A stretch of 64,000 nt of DNA. Source: Rhynchospora pubera (lineage: Eukaryota; Streptophyta; Magnoliopsida; Poales; Cyperaceae). Under the pieces are notes generated by a model, which worked only from the letters and a program-made list of their open reading frames with translations, was not told the DNA's origin and did not search any database. A program made the position numbers and the translations under genes. The DNA is taken from contig JAMFTS010000011.1 in the NCBI GenBank assembly GCA_028095005.1, positions 62,001 to 126,000 on the forward strand. Reading direction: 5' to 3'. Positions 42,954 to 56,176 of this stretch are shown in pieces (positions within the stretch are counted from its first letter, which is position 1; each line of letters starts with the position of its first letter).

Positions 42954-44589
42954 AGAGATTGGCTAATGTCCTTTGGATAGGACTGAGCCCATGTCCTATT
43001 GACTTTTTAATCGTTGGATAGTGTCAAGATCTGTGCAGAGATCAAATCCAAAGGTTGAAGTTAATGGCGCTGAGATAGAACATCTGTTAAATGGATATGT
43101 TTGTTCCGTTATTTCCTCTCCCTCTCTCCGTTTCTTCTCCGTTATCCCCCTTTCCTTCCGACTCTTCGAAAGTGAGCAAGAAATCGCTCCAACTTCCCAT
43201 CTCTCCCGTTCCTCTCTCCTTTATCGCTCCGACTTTCCGCCTCCCTCTCTCTCACACTAGCTATCTCACAGCCTCCTCTCACCTCTCCCTCTCTATTGAA
43301 TCTACACAGTCTCACCTTGCCTAGTCATCTTTCCCGACTTCCTTGTCCTAAAACTCAAGACACGTTAAGAGTAGGTGATATGATCGATCTGTCAAGAGAG
43401 ATGTGGAGGTTCAAGAGGAGGCGAATCGAAAGAGATTTGAAATTGTTGGTTTGAAATTGATAGTGTGCACATTGAAAAATCTAGGGTTTACTTGTTTGTG
43501 AGAATGAAATTGATCAGAGTTACTGGTAGAAGCAGATCAGAAAAAACTTTGATTCTGACTCTGCTATTGAATTGTTGTCTAATAATTAGGATAGAGTAAT
43601 AACATTGACTATACTGGTACCAGTACTGGTACTGGTACACTTGTTAGTGTGGATTTGATAGAGATTCTAGACATCACTGAGGATTTTAAGAACTTTCTTA
43701 CGGCTGTGTAGACTGTAGAACCTTCGCAGTAATAATTTGGATTATAGTACTTAATTGTCTCATTTGATTGATTGTGCATAGACAAGAAAAACAACCACCT
43801 ATAATTGGATCAGTCATGAAAGGAAGAGGCATCATTTCGGTGGATACCAGGTTTAAAAAGTAGTAGCTAGGTGTAATGTACTTTTTAAATACAAGGTTTA
43901 AATCAGCACCATTTAATATAATTGAAAGCCATTAATTTTTTTTCCTTAAACAAACGCCCATAAATCTCGCCTTTTATTCCTGTATCTTGCTTGCTATTCC
44001 TAATTAATTTCAGCTTTCTATTTCGAGATATATCCTTAAAACATTGCTCCTATACTTAAATTAGATATTACTGGTATGGTATCTCATCACTAGATGTATA
44101 GCTGCCCATATTTGGTTTCTAATTAGGATCTAAAAGTTTGATATGTATGAACACAAATCTAATCTCAATACATGTGCTGTCATCTAATGCTTACAATTTT
44201 TGAGGCAGTCGCTGCCTAACCATTTTAGGAAAAAAATTATAACGCTAGAAAAATAAAATAAAAAAACGAGAGAGGATTAGAGAGGGACCAAAGAGAAAAA
44301 AGCACACAAGACAGGAGAGAGCAGAGGTTCCCTTCGATTTTTTTCAAAAATTTGGTTTTGATTCCGCGTATTGAGCGGGACACGAGAGACGACGGAGAGG
44401 CAAATTATCGGAGAGAGCAATTAACGGAGAAGAGAGAGCTATTAACGGAAAATTTAAAGAATCGCTCCCCTCAGCGAAATTCTTCTAGTCATCGGATCTC
44501 ATCTATGCACGGATCTAAACGTGATCGAACTGTTGAAAAATGGATAGGAAAGTGGCTCAGTCCTATCCAAAGGACAATAGCCAATCTCT
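42954..44589. mobile_element. MULE-like element 1 (1.64 kb, long TIRs)
   Basis: The left end AGAGATTGGCTAATGTCC.. and the complement of the right end AGAGATTGGCTATTGTCC.. are nearly identical for about 36 bp, and weaker inverted similarity continues inward past 43050 (GATCTGTGCA / TGCACGGATC). TA-repeat DNA borders both ends, which hides any target duplication. Long degenerate TIRs suggest a Mutator-like non-autonomous element. The interior has a pyrimidine-rich block (43100-43330) and a purine-rich block (44270-44460), with no transposase. Confidence 0.7.
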
Positions 44590-44600
44590 ATATATATATA

Positions 44601-47600
44601 GATAGGCTAAATTAGACTCCAGCATACAGGAGGTCTGTGTGCTGAAGTTTATTAGCCATTCGATTGAAAATCCGAGGGTCCAGATTATGTCGCTGATTCA
44701 GCGATTTTAGTCTTCGCTTCTCCGTTAATTTTTTAATTTCTCCGTTTCTCTTCTCTTCAACCCAGCGTAAGCGTAAGAAGGGGTTGTCTTTCTCTCTTCT
44801 CCGCCGAAAGAAAAACCTAACAGAAACCAAGATTAATGGAGCTGCTTAACTCGAGTGCTGGTGACGCTGCCCATCCCTCTCGCTTCGTCTCTCTCGGTCG
44901 TTTTCCCTTCTCGCCCCCGGCGCCGATGATTTAAGAAAATCAAGATGCCTCCGTTCGATCTACAACCCTATTTCTGAAAAGGTGAGACTCGAGAAAATCA
45001 TAGGAATTCCCGATATGCTGCCGCTCTCTGATATCCTAGGAAAGGTATTAACCCTTGTTTATTATTCTCTCTCCTTTTGTTAATTGATCTGGTTACCTAA
45101 AAGAAATTATACGCTAGTGAAACATAAATCAAAACTAATTGGTTTTGATTCAAAATTTTTGAGCTCGATCTAATGTCCTGAAATTGAAATTTACCCAACT
45201 ATGGATATGTTTAATTGAAATTGAAATTGAAATTGGAGTCACCTTTTATTCCATATTTACCCAAATATGGATCTATATAAAGTCACTTTAATTGATATTG
45301 ATTTAATTTCATATGAAGGAAAAAACGCAACTTGCCAATGCTGTCAATTCAGAGTCACTTTAATTGTTGAACAGTGATGGGCTTGTTGCCTTGAGCTCCA
45401 AATGAAACCAGCTTGTCAAGTTAGCTTCAAAAGCACTTGCCAATGCTGTCAATAGAACGAAGGTCTTAATATTAGAACTTGTCCTATATTTTTTCAGAAT
45501 CTTTTTGTATAAATGAACTTGTATAAACACTGGTAAAATGATACGGCTAAATGCTGGCCAAAGTTACATGGTACTTTTTCAGAAGTACAAAGATAAGTAG
45601 ATAAAAATGAACAAAAGGAACTGTTAATTTTGAAGCTTTTTAATTAATGGGTTGTCCTAAAATAAAACTAGTACTGTTGATGCTTTTTAATTTTCAAGTT
45701 ATGTTCTATTAATTGGATTTGTAATCATAGCTTGTTAATGTTGTATTACAGGGATGAGTTGTGAAAGTAGCGGCAACTGGTAAGTATTATGAGGATGTCC
45801 AGATCAATCTTCTCACGAATTTATTGGCTGGTGCACTCCAATTGATCTTCTCCATCTTATGAGGAATGTGCAGCGTTTAATTAGAATTGCTATTAGCTTG
45901 ATAATTGTAGGATTGATTATGATGTTTTCTTCTAAATTTGTAGTAATGAATTAGTGTGTGTTACTAAGTTATGTGACTGTATTAGACGTGTGCTTTTTTT
46001 TATTTTGCTTTTACTTTTAATCTATGTATTAGGATACATTTATACTTTATATTGTTGGCTTGTAATACTTATGGAATGCTTTGTATCTCTTGTTTAATTA
46101 GCCGTCAACGAAATGGAATAATAGGCTGCTAAATAGTTAGCTAAGCATATATTTATGGATAAGACCTGGTACCATGTACTGCTTCCATGAACCATGTAAC
46201 ACGACCTTCATGCACTGTTTCCATGCATATGATCTGGTACCATGTACTGCTTCTTTGTATCTGTTTGGCTTCTAATAGTTGGCCTTATATTTTGTAAGGG
46301 TTTAGATCTTGAAACTGAGATGCACAAATAGGTTTAGGTCAAAATCTCATAAATGCAGCCAAAACCTAAATGCATTCATAAACCAATTCATAAACCAGTA
46401 GCTTGTACCAGATTTACTCATGCGCCTAAACCAGATTTACAAGCATGCACAGTTTGTGAAAGTGAATAAACGCAATATCAGAATTTACTTAATGCAATAA
46501 CAGAATCAATATCAAAGAAAATGTAAAATGAATAAATAACAAAGAATTGCAATTTGTATACAACTAAAATTGAATAACATAACCAATATCACAATTTAAT
46601 AAACACAATTGAGAAGTGAATTAAGTTGTCACACATATGAACAAACAAAACAAAAAAAACAAAAATACAATCACGTTCAGTCAAATCTTTATTCTAACAA
46701 AACAAAACCAAAAAAACAGCACATTCCTATAACATCCCCATAATAGTAAAACACTTGACTTCTCAAGAAGATCCTCATACTTCAACGTGGTTTCAGCTGA
46801 CAAGTTATCGGTATGGCAGATGCTGGAGTAGCAGCAATCAGTACAAAATGTAGCATCCAGTACCTCACATCTTGAGCACTGACCTGCGAGAAAATTGAAA
46901 GAAGAGAAATTTCTAAACTAATGAATAAAAGGTGTTGTTTTACCGGTCCAAAATAGAGTAATGGCTTAAAGATATAATAAAACATGCCATGTTATTTTCT
47001 TAAAAAAAAAAAAGAAGATGTTCATAGGCTGGAAGACATTGCCAACTGAAATAAATGAAATTAACAAAAAAAAGCATGAGTATAGGTGTCCAAACGAGTA
47101 CATGATTATTCAACTGGTGAGGATTGTTAACCCAAAATTAATGGCAGAACTTTTATCAACTGATAAGATTAACGTAATTTTAATGTTTTAGTATTTTTAA
47201 AATTAACTAAAGAGACATGAGAACATGCTGTTAATGTAAGTTAACTGGTTATTAGCAATTACCATCCCTTTCATGCATTGATTACTTCAGCTAATAAATA
47301 AAATAGTAGAATAATTGGAGTTTAATTTTCGCTCTATACTTATATGATATAATGCAACCCAATAAAACCGTACCAGCCTCTAGTATGTGATCTCAATTCA
47401 ATCATATTTATTTAGCAAATAAATTTTAAGCAATAAATTTCAAACGAGGTGGAAAATTTAGTAATCGATAAACTAATTATTATTATCAAAACATTTACTC
47501 TTGTTTTTAGTGGAGCATCGAGCATGGATCAACAACAGGAAAAGGGGCAAACAAGAAATAGAAAAAATTGAACCAAAAAAAGATTAAGAAAGACAAAATA

Positions 47601-48034
47601 CAAATGATTGGGATAAAAGAGGTCGGAAATTACCTGTCACCGACGATTTGCAACTTCCCACAAGCTAGCTAGGTCATTTGCAAATTCCGACACATTGCGT
47701 GACAGAAAGACTAAGAGGGAAAATTGAAGTGAAAGAGAGAGGCCAAGCGAGATCAAGCTAACGAGGAAATGTGGGTGGTTGATCGGAAAGAAGTCGCGAA
47801 GCGGGAGAGATGGGTTTTTCTTTTTCCGCAAGAGAGACAGAATCAGTTCGCTTTTTTTCCCCAATCTGATAGAAAAATCAAACGGAAAAATCATGTAACG
47901 GAGAGATATAACGGAGAAATCGGAAACTCATCTCCTCTCTAGCGCCTCAAACTGAACCGTTGGATTTCAGATCGGACGTCTAGAAAACTTCAGCACACAG
48001 ATCTCCTATAGGCTGGAGTCTAATTTAGCCTATC
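44601..48034. mobile_element. MULE-like element 2 (3.43 kb, long TIRs)
   Basis: The left end GATAGGCTAAATTAGACTCC and the complement of the right end share about 50 bp (also CTGTGTGCTGAAGTTT). TA-repeat tracts border both ends. The TIR start resembles that of element 1 (TATAGA..GGCTAA), and both carry TTAACGGAGAA words near one end, so the two are relatives. No transposase is visible. The interior contains a possible captured, spliced minus-strand gene fragment (46690-47900). Confidence 0.72.
46690..47900 (-). pseudogene. Possible captured gene fragment in MULE-like element 2
   Basis: On the minus strand a CAG|GTAATT donor sits at 47634/47633, and a TTCTCGCAG acceptor with first exon base 46883 lies 750 bp further on. 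The second exon encodes a cysteine-rich stretch (Cys-Ser-Arg-Cys, Phe-Cys-x-x-Cys-Cys, Ile-Cys-His) and is followed by AATAAA near its end. I cannot name the family, and exon 1 has no clear frame into it. It is offered as a candidate only. Confidence 0.25.
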
Positions 48035-50532
48035 TCTCTCTCTATATATATATATATTTGGTATATTTGGTTTACGATTAACAACAACAATAACAACTAA
48101 GTCTTTTATCCCAAATAAGTTAGAATAGACTAGAAAGAAACTCAACAAGAGAACGCATCCAAAAAACCAAATAAAACATAAAAAGATACTAATAATAGAA
48201 AAAAATAGCAATTCTATATGATAATAATGATAATAGTAGAAACCCAAACTTCAACTGTGACCTAAAAAAAACCGGCTGGCAACGTGCCAGTGGCAAAATT
48301 TTCATTAATTAAAAAAAAAGAAAAACATATTTACACTAACAGAAAGAGAAACATGCCTCCTAGTTGCGAAAGCAAAACAAAAAGTGTGCATGTAAAACAT
48401 ACCTTTCCATTTTTTTAAGAAAAAAAAACAAAAAGCAAATATAGTACATGTAAAAAGTGTGCATGCATGCTGTCGTAATTTAATAATAATTATTAATTTA
48501 GTAAGGATTTACAAAACGAAAGAAAATAACTACAAATCAACTTTTAGGGTCTGCTCTAGAAACTAACGAAGAAGATGAAAGAAAGCTAAGCGAGAGGAAA
48601 GGAGTAGAAAGGAAGAGATGTACGTTCACCTACTCTAGAAAATCAGAAAATTAATCGTCAAAATCGAAAAAATTTAGATGGGATACGATTGTCAGATCTT
48701 TGTTCCCACCACCAAAATCGGTAGAGACATATTCTCCGTGGATCTGAGATTTTCACTTCCATATCCTACGGTTCGCTGTCGAAAACGAAACTGGAACAGG
48801 TGAATCTTCTTCATCACCTTTCCCTTCATTGCGATTCACTATTTCTGGAGCGAAGCCCTTAATGAAATCATTGACCTGATCTGATAGGGGAAAAAAGTTT
48901 GTTGAACATGATTAAAATATGAGTGCTCGCTCCAACCTACTCACTGTCATTCCTGTTTGGGAAATTTTAAATGTCGTCATGAATTTTTGCAATAAGAAAA
49001 TAAATTGGTTTCCAAATTTTCCATTTCTACTAAATTAAATTGGTCTGCTCTTCTTTTTAAATTTTAAAGAAAGAGCATACTTGATGTGACAGATCTAAAT
49101 TGGCATATCGCAATGCTACACCCAGGGCTGCAAATTAAACGAAAGCTCGTTTTTAGTTTCGTTTCGTTTCGTCTTGATGAAACGTTTAAAGAAACAAAAT
49201 GACCATAATTTTTATCTGGTTTAACAAAATGATAAACAAAATAATGAAACGGTTTCATCACTGAACAAACATTTATGACCATAATTTTTTTTAAAATCAA
49301 TTCCATAGGAAACCACAATTGTATTGATTGCCTTGACTATTTTATATATCAAACAAATTGATAGTTGCTGACAAAAACATTGCCTGATTAATCCTTCTCT
49401 GATAGAAAATAGAAAGAAGTTTGTTGGACATGATTAAAATATGAGCGACTGCTCCAGTCCGTTCACTGTCGTTTTCATTTGGGATAATATTGGCATTTTA
49501 TTTTTACGATAAGAAAACAAAAATTGGTTTAAATTTTCATTTCTATTAAATTGGTCAATAAGTTTTTTAATATTTTTTATTAACAAAATGATAAAGGATC
49601 CTTGACCCTTCCATGAGCTTGACTTACTAATATATTACTTTTCATGTGACCCTTCTAATTCGGCCTGGTGCTGCTTATAAATTAACTAAAATTAAAATTC
49701 CATGTCTTCGTGCAAAATCATTGTTTCAATTGTAAATTCAAGCTACTTCCGAGTGGTGCTGCTTAAGTAGTCCACATGACTGATTGATCTGGCGAGCTAT
49801 AATAGCTACATCAACAAAAAATAAATAGATTATTAGTGTAAGTCTACATCGACAAAACAAAAAAAAAGTAGTGTTAATCATGTACAAATTCAGTTCATTT
49901 TTATTATTTTAGTATGCTAACGTCCTATATATTTAATTCTAGCATTACTCTATAAAAATTTCAGTTTATGATTATACATGAAAGCTCCTCGACATATAAA
50001 AAACTTCTGATGATTGGCCTCACAATAATTTATTTTAAACACTTCCATCGGAGAATAACACATCATTAATGGTATTGACTGCCTTGACTGTTTTACATTT
50101 TAAGCAAACTGAGAAACCACATTGAGGAACACTAATCTAAATTCTAAACAAGGAATTGGTTCACACTTTACATTGTCAAAGGTGGAAATTATCTCAAGCT
50201 TACAGTTACAAGCTGCTTAAAAAATTTCCTACATTTGTCTAGGCCTAGTCGCGTAATTGTTTTATTGGGTCACTCAAATTACCACTTATATAGTTATATA
50301 TAACTAACTATTCTCAATTAAGAATTAATAATTGCAGATATAGGTTGAGATAATTAGATAGAACCAACTGACCTGACAGAGGAGGGGACGGTCCCCTTAT
50401 CCGAAAGAAAACATTTATGATAAGCATCTCCGAAATCAGCACCAAAAATATCTCGTCTTCTCTCACTGAACTGTGGGTCCCAGTTGCGTAGTCTTCGTCT
50501 TTTTTTTGAAACACTAGTCTTCATCTCCCCAA
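48035..50532. other. Intergenic DNA with local duplications
   Basis: A segment of roughly 170 bp is present twice (about 48885-49050 and 49400-49590; shared GAACATGATTAAAATATGAG-type word, one variant base). At 49128-49265 lies a CAGGGCTG-starting fragment with GTTTCGTTTCGTC words, a relative of the hAT-type MITE at 18386 lacking its right end. A third short similarity (TTGACTGCCTTGACT) occurs at 49325 and 50070. No gene was seen. Confidence 0.5.
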
Positions 50533-50560
50533 ATGAAGCTACCAATCTACTCCGAAGTCA

Positions 50561-50760
50561 TCGCCTCTCTCTCTCTCTCTACTTCTTCCCTCTCTAGTCA
50601 CAGTGTTTCTCTATTTAAGCCCTCTCGAGTGACCTCTTTATTCTCACATTCACAAAGCCTTTTCGAGAAGAATCGACTCGGGAGGTGTGAATTGGTATGC
50701 GTATATTATTTTGCTGAGAGTTTGAACCTTGTATGATTGTATTCCCAGGTAATTTCAATT
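50561..50760 (+). promoter_or_regulatory. Core promoter and leader of the arabinofuranosidase gene
   Basis: A CT-repeat (50561-50580, Y-patch-like) precedes a TATTTAA box at 50612, with transcription expected about 30 bases on. A leader intron is likely: candidate donors are 50695 (ATTG|GTATGC) and about 50749 (CCAG|GTAATT), with acceptors near 51000 and 51052. Coding starts at 51089. Confidence 0.5.
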
Positions 50761-51088
50761 AATCGAAGAATTTCCCAAAACTATAAATTGGGGCTTGTTG
50801 GAGAACGCGTTGGTGGCAAAAGAATTTCGGATTGGATTTTGTTAGGCCAGAATTTGCATATGATCGTATATTTTCTTTACTGTATAACCATAGTGCACCA
50901 TTAAAAGGTTCAAAAGTTCTTCATTTGTAACATTCTATTGTTAATTTGAGTGCAAATTAAAAAGATTTAATTTGAGTGTTACCTCCTTGATTTTTGGCAG
51001 ATTCTTTTTTTCCCTCTTTTGCTCACTACCTCTCTTTCGCAACATATATGCAGGCGGCTTATGCATCTTTGATTGAATAAAGTGTTAC

Positions 51089-54000
51089 ATGGTCATAGAT
51101 TTCAGAAGGATGTCTCCAATTATTGCAATATATGTTATTTTTCTCATAGGCATCAATACTAAGTATGGGGCATGTGATTTAGATAGAAATAAAACTGCAA
51201 TTTTGGCTGTTGATGCTTCAGCTGATTCTGGTAGAAAAATACCCGACACACTTTTTGGAATATTTTTCGAGGTACACGACAATGATTTTAAGTAAATTTT
51301 AAAGGCCTTCATTGTCCATTTTTTATTCATGTTTTTGATTTAGGAAAGATTACTAATGCATTAAAAAAATTCAATGTATCAATTGAGTTCTAGTATTACA
51401 AAAGTTGTCATATGAAGAAAGTAACATATCAATTCTGAACAAAATATCAATTGTAGGAGATTAATCATGCTGGAGCTGGTGGCATTTGGGCAGAACTAGT
51501 CAACAATAGAGGTATTGTCCTACTGGCCTTTTTTCCTACTTACAGTCAGAATTTCAAACAAAACTGTTTCTTTGGAACAATTTAAAAGTTTTACTTTTGT
51601 GTTTAAATAAAGTAGGGACTTTTGGAAATTACATGTTAACACTTTTTCTGTGTCTAGGGTTTGAAGCGGGAGGTCAAAACACGCCGTCAGATTTCAGCCC
51701 TTGGGCCATTATTGGAAATGAAAGCACTGTCTTTGTTGGGACTGACCGTAGCTCTCCATTTAAAAGAAATGCTGTGGCACTTAGAGTGCAGGCGAATTGT
51801 GATGCTGATGAATGCCCATCCACTGGTGTTGGTGTCTACAATCCTGGATTCTGGGGCATGGTATGTATGCAAGCATAGCTCTTTTTATTGGTACGGTGCA
51901 ATTTTGATGACCTGATCAGCATTTAAAGGTCAGAAAACAAGAACTATTAAACGGACTGAGATAACAATGGTTAAGTTCTCTTCTTATTTTTTTTTAAAGA
52001 TGGTAAATAGTTTACCGTACTTAAGGAAAATGCCAACATATTTCCTCTTTTCAACTAAGTAACTGCATTTTTTATATACGAATTTGTAACCAAATATCTA
52101 GAACATAGGTTGAAGAGATCAAAACAAGATGGTTGAATTAATCCTTGCTCCTCACATTATCTCTATAACATTCAAGTTCATTCATGACCTGCTTCCATTT
52201 TTTACTAAACTTGTCATCTATCTTTTTTTTGGGTTAATTTCAGAATATTGAAGATGGAAAAGGATACAAGCTAATATTGTATGTCAAGTCCCTGGACTCG
52301 ATAAATATTAGTACTTCACTGACGACCTCTGATGGTTTACAGACTCTGGCCACATCTAACATTGTGTAAGCAACAACTTCTTTGTTCTACCCTGTCTGTG
52401 CAATTGTACGGATTATGATGGTACCGTGCTTCTTTTACAATTTTTATGAATCTGTGATATAATTACTTTTTTTCTTTTATAATTTTTAATAATAATTTGT
52501 TTGTATGGTTATTGCCAACCAACCTTCAAAAAGAAAACAAGAAAGACCGGCACAATACTTAAACATGCTTCCACAATCCTGGATTTTCTAATTTATTAAC
52601 TATTTTGCTTGCGTAGAGCTTCTGCTTCTGATGTGTCAAACTGGGCAAAGGTGCAACTTGAGTTGTTTGCCATTGGTTCCACACCTAATGGACGCCTCCA
52701 GTTGACAACTAACAAGAAAGGGGTTTTCTGGCTCGATCAAGTCTCATTAATGCCTATGGACACTTTTATGGTACATAAATTGGTTTTACATTACTTTGTT
52801 TACTCCAATAATTTCTGTTAACTATTTTTATTGGGCACCAGTGATTGTAATACACTTTGGACAAGGCAAGTCTTTTATTTATCTGACATCGGTGTACTTT
52901 ATTAATTCCATGTAGGGACATGGTTTCCGGGAGGATCTTGTCTCCATGCTTGCTGATTTGAAGCCTCGTTTTGTTAGGTTTCCTGGTAAGATACATCTAA
53001 AACAAAAAATATATATGTAAAACTTATGTTTTTCTTGTATCTAAAATTCTGGTGCCACTAGGGGGATGTTATGTGGAGGGAGAGAGGCTATCAAATGCTT
53101 TCAGATGGACGGCCTCGATTGGTCCATGGGAAGAGAGGCCAGGGCATTATGGGGATGTTTGGCAATATTGGACTGATGATGGCCTTGGCTATTTTGAGTT
53201 TCTTCAGGTAATTAGTAATTATCAGGCTGTAAATGCCTTAACTGACCTGCTAAACCTACTTTTGCAATGCATTAGTTTCTGCCTTTTTAATTGACAAGAC
53301 TCTTTGGTGGAAGAAATTACCACTTCTGTGCATCTATCAATCTAGTCAAATCGAGTTGCCCCAAACCATGTAACCTGGCTTTCATTCATATTCACTTTAC
53401 ATTTCCTTATGTACCTATATCCTTGTTAATTGTGGCAGCTTGCGGAAGATCTAGGTGCATCACCTGTATGGGTTATAAATAATGGTAACCTGTCTTAATT
53501 AACTAATATTTTACTTCTCTTATATTAAATTCCTTGAAAATTTTCATAGTAGTGATAGAAGAAACTTCTAAATCTATTGCCATGTTTTGTTTGTAGGAGT
53601 CAGTCACAGGATTTCTGTTAGTACTACAAACATCTTGCCTTGGGTTCAGGCATGAGTTTCTATCTCAAATTTTTCATTTTTTTTAAATTAATTGAGAGGA
53701 ACTAAATGTAAGTCCCAATCTCACATTCTCACTATTAACAAGTAAGAATTACTTTTACTGTACCATAGGTCCATCTGGTCATGTCTAGTACAGTAAAAGT
53801 GCAGAACTGAGATGCCTTTTTGACCATTTTTTTTTCTTTTCTAAATATGTAACTTACTATACTCTGGTTTATTACAAAACTTTAATCAGGATGCTCTGAA
53901 TAGTATAGAGTTTGCAAGGGGAGGTGCAAGCTCAACATGGGGCTCTGTTAGGGCTTCCATGGGTCACCCTGACCCGTTTGACTTGAAATATATTGCTGTT

Positions 54001-56176
54001 GGTAATGAGGATTGCGGCAAGAAATTTTATCGAGGTCAGTTTTGCTTTGTATCGTTAATAGTGTAACTCTCTTTTGAAATACTACCATCAAAAGATAACA
54101 AATGGATAACAAGCACATTAGAAGTATGACAAACAGATGACACGAGCTATAAGAGGTAACTAGTAAGAAATGGTTTATTTTTGTTATGGGCTGATAAAAT
54201 CATAAATATTTGTCTTAATTACTTTACATGTTTTTAGGAAATTATCTCAAGTTCTACAATGCAATAAAAGAGGCATACCCCGACATTGAAATTATCTCAA
54301 ATTGTGATGGATCAAGAACGACCCTTGACCACCCGGCAGATTTCTACGACTATCATGTAAGCAAATTAAATATCGTACCGCTTCATGTCCTTAGTTGTAT
54401 TTTGTGATATTTTTGATTACTTTCTTTTTTTTCCCCTTAAATAGATCTATACCTCAACTAGTGATATGTATAAAATGAAGGACTTTTTCAACAGTGCATC
54501 AAGATCTGGACCGAAGGTTGGTATTTAATATAATTTTTGCATGTGTTAATTTATCATTCCATTTTGGACTTTATTGTTACTGGTACCAGAACTGACCTGT
54601 GCACTAACAATATTATGATTCTATATTTTCTTCCTAGAATAAGTAATTTGGATGAATAGAGCTGTTACATATATGAAAAATATTAGAAAAGACGAAACAA
54701 TGATCTTAAGCACTATGGGTTGGTTCTGTATTGAAGATGTCTAATCTTACAATTTATAAGACAACCTTGCTTAGCTATCCTAATAAGAAAAAGAAAGCAC
54801 AATACAACAGTGTCAGCAATATTAAAAGTTGCAACCCGGTTTAGTTATTGCTGTGCTGCCTGTGAAACTTCGCTGTTATGGTTGGCTTCAATTCTTTGCA
54901 TTTTAATATCCTTCTCTTTGTTATTAAATAATTTTATGACAATTTTTTTCAGGCTTTTGTTAGTGAATATGCTGTGACAGACAGTAGTGCTGGCACAGGA
55001 AGCCTCTTAGCTTCCTTGGGGGAAGCTGCTTTTCTCATTGGCCTAGAAAAGAATAGGTTCTTTCATGGACATTAGAGTATTTGTTTCTTTCAATTCTATA
55101 TACATTAGGTTTTACTAATTTGAACTTGTGGCTTCTCATGCAGTGATGTAGTAGAGATGGCAAGCTATGCACCACTTTTTGTAAATGCAAATGACCGAAG
55201 GTTTCTATTTTCCTTTTTCTTCTTTCTAAAAATCTCTTGGTGTGCTAAACTTCAAATTAAGTTGTAATTTACAATGATTTTTTTAATAAAATAAAACAGG
55301 TGGAACCCAGATGCAATAGTATTTAACTCGGCACAGATGTATGGTACGCCAAGTTACTGGATGCAACATTTCTTTAAGGAATCTAGTGGCGCAGTTCTTA
55401 ATCCAACCTATATACTACCTAACTTGTCAAGCCAACTGGCTGCATCTGCAGTTACATGGAAAACCTCAGATTATGCGTCATTTCTGAAAATAAAGGTAAA
55501 ACATGAAATAAAATTCTTGACTATGATTACATCCTGTTTTACCATGTCCAATGGCTATAACTTGAAAGAAACATCATTTTATTTCTCAAATTTAAATTTT
55601 AGCCATTGAGTGTATATATACCTCAAAAGTTGGTTGTACACTAGAATGGCCCATATGTTAATTAGTGTTTGACATTAGATATGTTCTGCTATTTTGCTGA
55701 TTTTATTCAGCTCTTTCTTTTAAATAATGGATCTAATACTCTGTCAAGTTTGTGCTTTCCGAGAATAATTCAGGATTAATTTAAAATAAGTTTTCCTATA
55801 TATTATCTTCCTTTGGTGCAGATTGTGAATATTGGAAGTGACAGTGTGAACCTCAAGATTATGGTGTCTGGACTAACACACACAATAAACTCACTCAGTT
55901 CATCCACTACCATTCTGACATCACACCATGTGATGGACGAAAACTCGTTCTTGAACCCGACTAAGGTAAAAACTCGTTACTCTGATGGACAATAAATAGT
56001 TTAATATAATAGCTAGCTGATAATTCCCTCTATAATCTGTGTTGGAATAATAGGTGGTACCTCAAAAGAGTGTGCTGACAGATGCAAACACAGAAATGGA
56101 TGTTGTGCTCTCCCCACATTCTTTCACATCATTTGATTTAGCACTCGAGCAAACTAGTTATGCAGCTGATATGTAA
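51089..56176 (+). CDS. ASD1: Alpha-L-arabinofuranosidase, GH51, 17 exons
   Basis: Exons: 51089-51271, 51457-51511, 51658-51860, 52244-52365, 52617-52770, 52916-52985, 53062-53207, 53439-53484, 53597-53649, 53890-54034, 54238-54356, 54445-54516, 54953-55056, 55144-55200, 55300-55495, 55822-55965, 56054-56176. They sum to 1,992 bp in one frame (663 residues), close to plant ASD proteins. The enzyme removes arabinofuranosyl residues from arabinan and arabinoxylan in the cell wall. A hydrophobic N-terminus (signal peptide) suits secretion; Met8 is an alternative start. Motifs: Phe-Glu-Glu-Ile-Asn-His-Ala-Gly at the exon 1/2 join, acid/base Glu384 in Gly-Asn-Glu-Asp, nucleophile Glu461 in Val-Ser-Glu-Tyr. 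Intron 9 uses a GC donor (53649/53650). ASD1 versus its close paralogue ASD2 is not resolved. Confidence 0.95.
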
